A DNA stretch of 49,634 nucleotides from Sphaerisporangium melleum (lineage in GTDB: Bacteria; Actinomycetota; Actinomycetes; Streptosporangiales; Streptosporangiaceae), in contig NZ_BMNT01000027.1 of NCBI RefSeq assembly GCF_014646695.1, forward strand, positions 21,998 through 71,631, written 5' to 3'. Each line of letters begins with the position of its first letter. The stretch's first letter is position 1. The notes beneath the pieces were generated by a model. It saw only the letters and a list, made by a program, of their open reading frames with translations, had not been told where the DNA came from and made no database searches. Shown here piece after piece: positions 43,192 through 49,634 of the stretch. The translations under genes and the position numbers were made by a program.

Positions 43192-44451
43192 TCAGGGCCA
43201 GTCGCGGGAGGGACGCAGCGGGACGCCCGCCTCTCCATCGTCGTCGAGCTTCACGCCGAGCACCTGGTGGAGCTGCACCTTGTTGCGCTCGAAGCCGACG
43301 ATGCAGCCGGCCATGTACAGCCGCCACACGCGGGCGGTGCCCGGACCGACCTCCTTGACCGCCTCGTCCCAGTGGTCGTCGAGGTTGGCGCACCACTTCT
43401 CGAGGGTCTTGGCGTAGTGCTCGCGGAGGTTCTCCTCGTGCCGGATCTCGAACCCGGTGTCCTCCATCGCGCGGATCAGGTGGCCGACCGACTCCAGCTC
43501 GCCGTCGGGGAAGACGTAGCGGTTGATGAACCCGCCCTTGTTGATGGTCTTCTCCGTGCCGGTGGGCCGGGTGATGCAGTGGTTGAGCAGCCGGCCGCCC
43601 GTCTTCAGCTTGCCGTACAGGAAGCCGAAGTAGCCGGGGAGCTGGTCTTTGCCGATGTGCTCGGTCAGGCCGATCGAGCTGACCGCGTCGAAGCCGGTCT
43701 CGGTGACGTCGCGGTAGTCGAGGTGGCGTACCTCGGCCAGCTCCGACAGCCCGGCCTCGGCGATGGCCTTCTGCGCCCACTCGGCCTGCTGACGCGACAG
43801 CGTCACGCCCAGGCCCTTGACGCCGTAGTGCTTGGCGGCGTGCATCACCATGCCGCCCCAGCCGCAGCCGACGTCGAGCAGCCGCATGCCCGGCTTGAGG
43901 CCGAGCTTCTTGGCCACCAGGTCGAACTTGGCGAACTGCGCCTCCTCCAGCGAGGAGCCCTCCTCGGGGAAGCAGGCGCAGGTGTAGGCCATCGAGGGGC
44001 CGAGCACCCACTCGTAGAACCGGTTGGAGACGTCGTAGTGGTGGTGGATCGCCTCGGCGTCACGCTGCTTGGCGTGCCGGCTGCCGAGCCGGGCCATCGT
44101 GCTGCGGCGAACCTCCTGCGGCGGCGGCGGAACCCGCATGAGCAGCGGCTTGATCCCCAGCGACCGGGCGACGGAGATCTTCTCCCGCACCGGCATGTCG
44201 TTGAGGGTGATCTCCGCCATCTCCGTCAGGAGGGTGTACATGTCCCCCTGCACGTCGAGGTGGCCGGCGATGTAGGCGCGGGCGAGCCCCATCTCGCCGG
44301 GGGACTGCGCCAGATAGGCCACCGCTATGGGGGACTTCACCTCGATGCGGACGGACGCCCCCGGCGGCCCGGCCTTACTGCCGTCGTACGCGGCGAACTC
44401 GACGTTCGCCTCCGGCCCGACGATCTTCTCGAAGATCTGGGCGAGTGTCAT
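43192..44451 (-). CDS. bfaB: Fatty-acid C10 methyltransferase (cyclopropane synthase family, BfaB/TmsB-like)
   Basis: 419 residues. The SAM fold shows LLDVGCGWGGMVMHAAKHYGV, GVTLSRQQAEWA, EVRHLDYRDV and SSIGLTEHIG. A helical N-domain (about 1-120) and HHHYDVSNRFYEWVLGPSMAYTCACF are typical of cyclopropane fatty acid synthases. It follows the FAD oxidoreductase gene by 13 bases. This gene pair is the known module for 10-methyl-branched (tuberculostearic-type) acids: the methyltransferase adds a methylene to oleoyl-phospholipid and the oxidoreductase reduces it. GAGGAGG precedes the ATG. Simple cyclopropane synthesis is the alternative. Confidence 0.88.
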   Translation of the reverse strand: MTLAQIFEKIVGPEANVEFAAYDGSKAGPPGASVRIEVKSPIAVAYLAQSPGEMGLARAYIAGHLDVQGDMYTLLTEMAEITLNDMPVREKISVARSLGIKPLLMRVPPPPQEVRRSTMARLGSRHAKQRDAEAIHHHYDVSNRFYEWVLGPSMAYTCACFPEEGSSLEEAQFAKFDLVAKKLGLKPGMRLLDVGCGWGGMVMHAAKHYGVKGLGVTLSRQQAEWAQKAIAEAGLSELAEVRHLDYRDVTETGFDAVSSIGLTEHIGKDQLPGYFGFLYGKLKTGGRLLNHCITRPTGTEKTINKGGFINRYVFPDGELESVGHLIRAMEDTGFEIRHEENLREHYAKTLEKWCANLDDHWDEAVKEVGPGTARVWRLYMAGCIVGFERNKVQLHQVLGVKLDDDGEAGVPLRPSRDWP

Positions 44452-44464
44452 GCGACCAACCTCC

Positions 44465-45847
44465 TCAACGCCCCCGTACGCACTTCTCATAGAGGTCGAG
44501 CAGCCGGCCGCCCGAGTCGTAGGCGTGTTTGACCGGCCAGTAGGCGTCACCGTTGTAGAGACGCCAGAACTCCTCACGGGGGTAGAACGATGTCGAGTAC
44601 AGGGACTTGTGTCCGCCCAGCTCGTGCACGGAGTTCTCGATCAGCCTGTTGTGATAGCCGTCGAACTGTCCGCGCGGGAGGGCGACCATGCCCCAGAACC
44701 CGAAGTTCACGTAGAGCTTTCCCGGCTCCAGCGGGTAGAGCGGCCAGTCGCCCGTGGCTTTGAGGGGGCACATCCACACCGGCGTCATGCCCACCTTGTC
44801 GTGGAAGAAATCGAGGAAGTCGGCACCCTTCTCGATCGGGATCTCCACGTCCTGGATGACGGACTCCTGCACCGGGTTGCCGCGCCAGCGGTCCACGCGT
44901 GCCGTCATGCCGTACTTCTGGTCCAGCCCGACCATCTTGCGGTAGACGTCCGAGCGCAGCCAGCGGCGGGGCACCAGCGAGCGCACCAGCGGCTGCTGCA
45001 CCCCGAAGGCCCGCGAGCACCAGAACCAGTCGGTGTCCCAGCGCCAGAGATAGTCGCGGACGGTGAGCCAGTCGCGGGTGCGGGTGCGGATCGACTGGTA
45101 GTAGATGCGCATGCCGGTGTAGTCGGAGGCGTACGGCGCACGGTCGGCGAACCGGCCGACGGTGATGTACATCTCGCCGGGCTCGAAGAAGGTGCCGTCG
45201 ACGAAGTCGACCTTCTCGCCCTCGTAGTGGCCGCTCTCGCAGATCTCCTGCATGGCCAGCATGCACTTGCCGGCGTCGGAGAACGGGATGTGCGTCAGCC
45301 GCACGAAGGGCTTGACGGGGAGCAGCTTGATGCGCAGCCGCAGCGCGTAACCGAGGGTGCCGTAGGAGTTGGGGAACGCCTTGAACAGCTCGCTGTGCTC
45401 GTTGTCCGCCCTGGCGACGACCACCCGTCCGTCGCCGGTGAGGATCTCCATCTCCTCGACGGACTCGTGCGGCAGGCCGAGCCGGAAGCTGGAGGACTCG
45501 ATGCCGAGCCCGGTCACCGCGCCGCCCAGGGTGATGGTCTTGAGCTGGGGGACGACGTACGGCATGAGCCCGGCCGGCAGTGTGGCGTCCACCAGGTTCT
45601 CATACGTCGTCATACCCTGGACTTCGGCGGTCCGGGTCTCCGGGTCGACCTGGATGACCTTGTCCAGGTCACGGGCCGACAGCTTGGCGGCCCGGCCCGG
45701 CTCGCGGAACCGGAAGAGGTTCGTGGTGGGCTTCGCGAGCCGCGGAGCGGCCCCCTCGGGGAGGGCGGTGTAGGACTCCTTGATCTGCTCCACAGCCCTG
45801 CGATGGGCTGTCATCTGGGCGGTCGTCCTCACCGTGCGATCTGGCAT
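44465..45847 (-). CDS. bfaA: FAD-dependent 10-methylene fatty-acid reductase (BfaA/TmsA-like)
   Basis: 460 residues of the FAD_binding_4 (VAO) fold. TTNLFRFREPG, VDPETRTAEVQGMTTYENLVDATLPAGLMPYVVPQ, then ITLGGAVTGLGIESSSFRLG mark the FAD domain, with later parts typical of the DWARF1/DHCR24-like branch. The family is close to mycobacterial Rv3719, partner of the fatty-acid methyltransferase. The methyltransferase gene follows directly, which makes the assignment firm. GGGGG precedes the ATG. The third gene of some such operons (tmsC) is not seen. Confidence 0.87.
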   Translation of the reverse strand: MPDRTVRTTAQMTAHRRAVEQIKESYTALPEGAAPRLAKPTTNLFRFREPGRAAKLSARDLDKVIQVDPETRTAEVQGMTTYENLVDATLPAGLMPYVVPQLKTITLGGAVTGLGIESSSFRLGLPHESVEEMEILTGDGRVVVARADNEHSELFKAFPNSYGTLGYALRLRIKLLPVKPFVRLTHIPFSDAGKCMLAMQEICESGHYEGEKVDFVDGTFFEPGEMYITVGRFADRAPYASDYTGMRIYYQSIRTRTRDWLTVRDYLWRWDTDWFWCSRAFGVQQPLVRSLVPRRWLRSDVYRKMVGLDQKYGMTARVDRWRGNPVQESVIQDVEIPIEKGADFLDFFHDKVGMTPVWMCPLKATGDWPLYPLEPGKLYVNFGFWGMVALPRGQFDGYHNRLIENSVHELGGHKSLYSTSFYPREEFWRLYNGDAYWPVKHAYDSGGRLLDLYEKCVRGR

Positions 45848-46093
45848 GCCACCACCCCCTATAACTAAGCGTGGAGATCGACGTTACGACGCTATCTCCT
45901 GTGTTGACCATCGACCAGAGTAGACACGTTAAACCCGCGCAAACTCCCGACCCCCCTCAAAAACGCTGTGGTGCAAGGGTTGGCGTCATGTGCCCAGGTG
46001 AGAGGGGGTGCGACGCGAGCCTGAACCACCAAGCGCTCGCTCGCATTCCCGGCGATTCACCCGGGAAGATCGTTCCACCCGGAGGAGACACCG

Positions 46094-47299
46094 ATGAGCA
46101 CGAGCGGAGCCCCGGCCCCCGACGACCACGGCACGCGGCACGACGACCCGCCCCGCGGCGGACGGGCGCGGCCGAAGGGGCGCGGTGGGCCGCTCGTCGG
46201 GGTGCGGGTGCTGGAGCTGGCCGGTCTCGCGCCCGGGCCGTTCGCCGGCATGATGCTCGCCGACCACGGCGCCGAGGTGCTGCGCGTCGACCGGGTCTCC
46301 TCCGTCGCCCGTGCCGGAGACCGTCCCCGGCCCGACGTGATGGACCGCGGCAAGCGCACCATCGGCCTGGACCTGAAGTCCCCCGAAGGGGTCGCGGCGT
46401 TCAAGGAACTGGTCGCGCGGGCGGACGTGGTCATCGACGTCTTCCGCCCCGGCGTCGCCGAGCGGCTCGGCATCGGCCCGGACGACCTGCTCGCGGTCAA
46501 CGACCGGCTGATCTACGGCCGGATGACCGGCTGGGGCCAGGACGGCCCGCTGGCGCCCGCCGCCGGGCACGACATCGACTACATCGCCGTCGCCGGCGTG
46601 CTGTCGATGCTCGGCCGCGAGGACGGCAGGCCCACGCCGCCGCTCAACATCCTCGGCGACTTCGCCGGCGGCGGCCTGATGCTGGCCTACGGCGTGGTGC
46701 TCGCCCTGTTCGAGCGCGAGCGCACCGGCCGCGGCAAGGTCATCGACGCGGCGATGGTGGACGGGGCCGCGCTGCTGTTCGCGATGTTCTACCACGTCGC
46801 CCAGAGCGGCCTGTGGGGCCCGCGGGGCACCAACCTGCTGGACACCGGTGCGCCCATGTACGACACCTACGAGACCGCCGACGGCCGCCACGTCGCCGTG
46901 GGCGCGCTGGAGCCGGCCTTCTGGGCCGACCTGGTCGCCCGCATGGGCCTCACCGGCCTGCCCGACCGCGACGACCGCGCCAACTGGCCCGAGATCCGCC
47001 GGCGGCTCGCCGCCGCCTTCCGTGCCAGAACGCGCGCCGAGTGGGAGGACGTCTTCGCCGGGTCCGACGCGTGCGTGTTCCCCGTGCTGGACCTGGACGA
47101 GGCGCCCGGGCACCCGCACAACGCCGCCCGGGGCACGTTCGTCGAGGTCGGCGGGGTCGTCCAGCCGGTGCCCGCGCCCCGCCTACTCGGCAGTGACCGC
47201 GGCGACCTGGCGCAGGCGACCCGGCTGCACGACCTGACCTCGTGGGGACTGCCCGACGAACGCGCCAAGGCCCTGCGCGAAGCCGGGATCCTCGCCTGA
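46094..47299 (+). CDS. mcr: Alpha-methylacyl-CoA racemase (CaiB/BaiF family)
   Basis: 401 residues. After a basic 30-residue tail comes GVRVLELAGLAPGPFAGMMLADHGAEVLRVDR, the CoA-binding start. The catalytic pair is visible: His in AGHDIDYIAV and Asp in ILGDFAGGG, as in Mycobacterium tuberculosis MCR. DVFRPGVAERLGIGPDDL is also diagnostic. It inverts 2-methylacyl-CoA so that beta-oxidation can proceed past a methyl branch. GGAGGAGA precedes the ATG. It is divergent from the bfaA gene across 246 bases, which suggests joint control. Confidence 0.92.
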   Translation: MSTSGAPAPDDHGTRHDDPPRGGRARPKGRGGPLVGVRVLELAGLAPGPFAGMMLADHGAEVLRVDRVSSVARAGDRPRPDVMDRGKRTIGLDLKSPEGVAAFKELVARADVVIDVFRPGVAERLGIGPDDLLAVNDRLIYGRMTGWGQDGPLAPAAGHDIDYIAVAGVLSMLGREDGRPTPPLNILGDFAGGGLMLAYGVVLALFERERTGRGKVIDAAMVDGAALLFAMFYHVAQSGLWGPRGTNLLDTGAPMYDTYETADGRHVAVGALEPAFWADLVARMGLTGLPDRDDRANWPEIRRRLAAAFRARTRAEWEDVFAGSDACVFPVLDLDEAPGHPHNAARGTFVEVGGVVQPVPAPRLLGSDRGDLAQATRLHDLTSWGLPDERAKALREAGILA

Positions 47300-47487
47300 A
47301 GAAGTGCCCAAGCGCTCCCAGATCCTGAGCGCCGGGCCGCGGCGGACGTCCACCGCCGAGGCGTGGTGTGCCCTGAGGGAGCGTCTCCCGGATGCTCCCC
47401 CAGGCGAAGCGTCGGCCCAAGGCGAGCAGGCACACCGGAGGCGGAGACTTCCTGGGCCCGGCGGCCACGCACCCGTACGGCCGCGGG

Positions 47488-47988
47488 TCACGCCTGGGCG
47501 GCGTCCAGATCGGGGTCGGGCGCACTCGGGGTGTGCCGGGGTAGCAGGGCCAGATAGAGGTCCACGCCCGCCTGGTGGTGGACCTCCAGGTCGGTGGTGA
47601 AGGCCCGCTGCGGGAGACCGCCGGCCTCGGTGAACCGCCAGACCTGCTGCCACGCCTCGGCCAGCGCCTGCGGCCCGCGCCCCTCCACCTTCAGCGCCTG
47701 CACGGCGGGCACACGGACCGCGACCATGCCCTCGGGCAGCCGGGCCGCCGTGCGCACCGCCACCCCCACGATCTGGGTGTAGGCGCCCTTGTGGTCACTC
47801 TCGTAGTCGATGAGCACCGCGTAGATGTTCTCGTCCACCCGCCCCGGCACGTGGGCGAAGGCCCCGGGGGCGCCCGCGCGCGCCCACAGGGCCGACAGCT
47901 GCGCCCGGGACGGATCGGACTCCACCGCGGCACTGGTGCGCACGGCGTACCCGACGACGAGTACCTCCGGCCGGTCAACGATGATCAT
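47488..47988 (-). CDS. GyrI-like/effector-binding domain protein
   Basis: 166 residues from an ATG after GGGGAGG; a 16-codon extension is unlikely. The pattern of PEVLVVGYAVRTS, LSALWARAG, NIYAVLIDYESDHKGAYTQIVGVAV, VPAVQALKVEG and AWQQVW fits the AraC-type effector-binding (GyrI-like, SOUL-related) fold, in which two-fold repeats form a ligand groove with a buried Glu. There is no DNA-binding domain. The role is unknown; it may be a small-molecule binder or hydrolase. Confidence 0.75.
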   Translation of the reverse strand: MIIVDRPEVLVVGYAVRTSAAVESDPSRAQLSALWARAGAPGAFAHVPGRVDENIYAVLIDYESDHKGAYTQIVGVAVRTAARLPEGMVAVRVPAVQALKVEGRGPQALAEAWQQVWRFTEAGGLPQRAFTTDLEVHHQAGVDLYLALLPRHTPSAPDPDLDAAQA

Positions 47989-47990
47989 AG

Positions 47991-49619
<1,629 letters not shown>

Positions 49620-49634
49620 CCTCTCCTCCCGGAG

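Noticed and set aside
38452-46093. KstR operators (TNNAACNNGTTNNA), which would show cholesterol control of the lipid genes
   Set aside because: No matching site found in the promoter gaps at 39784-39847, 41393-41577 or 45848-46093.

Overview
The window is about 49.6 kb of very GC-rich DNA with GTG/TTG starts, Tat and lipoprotein exports, an actinobacterial-type SOS box and a class II ribonucleotide reductase. It looks like chromosome from a filamentous actinomycete. The pair of genes for 10-methyl-branched fatty acids, a SHOCT/DUF4429 protein and a DUF397 remnant point towards Streptosporangiales (Streptosporangium, Nonomuraea and relatives). This placement is inference; no rRNA or other taxonomic marker lies in the window. 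I found no tRNA, rRNA, CRISPR array, prophage or insertion sequence.

1-24.2 kb is a carbohydrate-uptake island. It holds a cytoplasmic GH3 glycosidase cut by the window edge, a ROK repressor, two separate ABC sugar importers (3.3-7.0 kb and 18.1-21.3 kb) without an ATPase gene, a secreted GH3 enzyme with a CBM6 tail, and a GH31 enzyme with alpha-xylosidase active-site motifs. Next to the GH31 gene lies the wreck of a GH42 beta-galactosidase. Three copies of a XylR-like operator (TTAGTTTG-N9-CGAACWAA type) sit before importer 1, before GH31 and before the GH42 remnant. This suggests one ROK regulon for xylose-substituted glucans, most simply xyloglucan oligosaccharides. The GH3 at the left edge instead carries two perfect LacI-type palindromes. 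Inserted in the island are a secreted phosphoesterase, a small Cys-rich zinc protein, a membrane-anchored pseudokinase with a beta-propeller, a DUF4429-SHOCT protein, an orphan nucleotidyltransferase, and a divergent MerR/Old Yellow Enzyme pair.

24.3-28.8 kb holds a small unknown ORF, an MBL-fold hydrolase, a divergent HxlR-regulator/MFS-exporter pair with two operator palindromes, and a diacylglycerol-kinase-type lipid kinase.

28.9-38.5 kb is core genome: nrdR-nrdJ with two NrdR boxes, divergent lexA with SOS boxes, leuS behind an apparent Leu-codon attenuator, and a proline-rich repeat membrane protein.

38.5-47.3 kb is a lipid region. It holds a CYP124-like P450, a GMC oxidoreductase, an acyl-CoA ligase, the bfaA/bfaB-type pair for 10-methyl fatty acids, and an alpha-methylacyl-CoA racemase. 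Making methyl-branched acids and breaking them down may be linked here. The window ends with a GyrI-like protein and a GuaB1-family IMPDH/GMP reductase.
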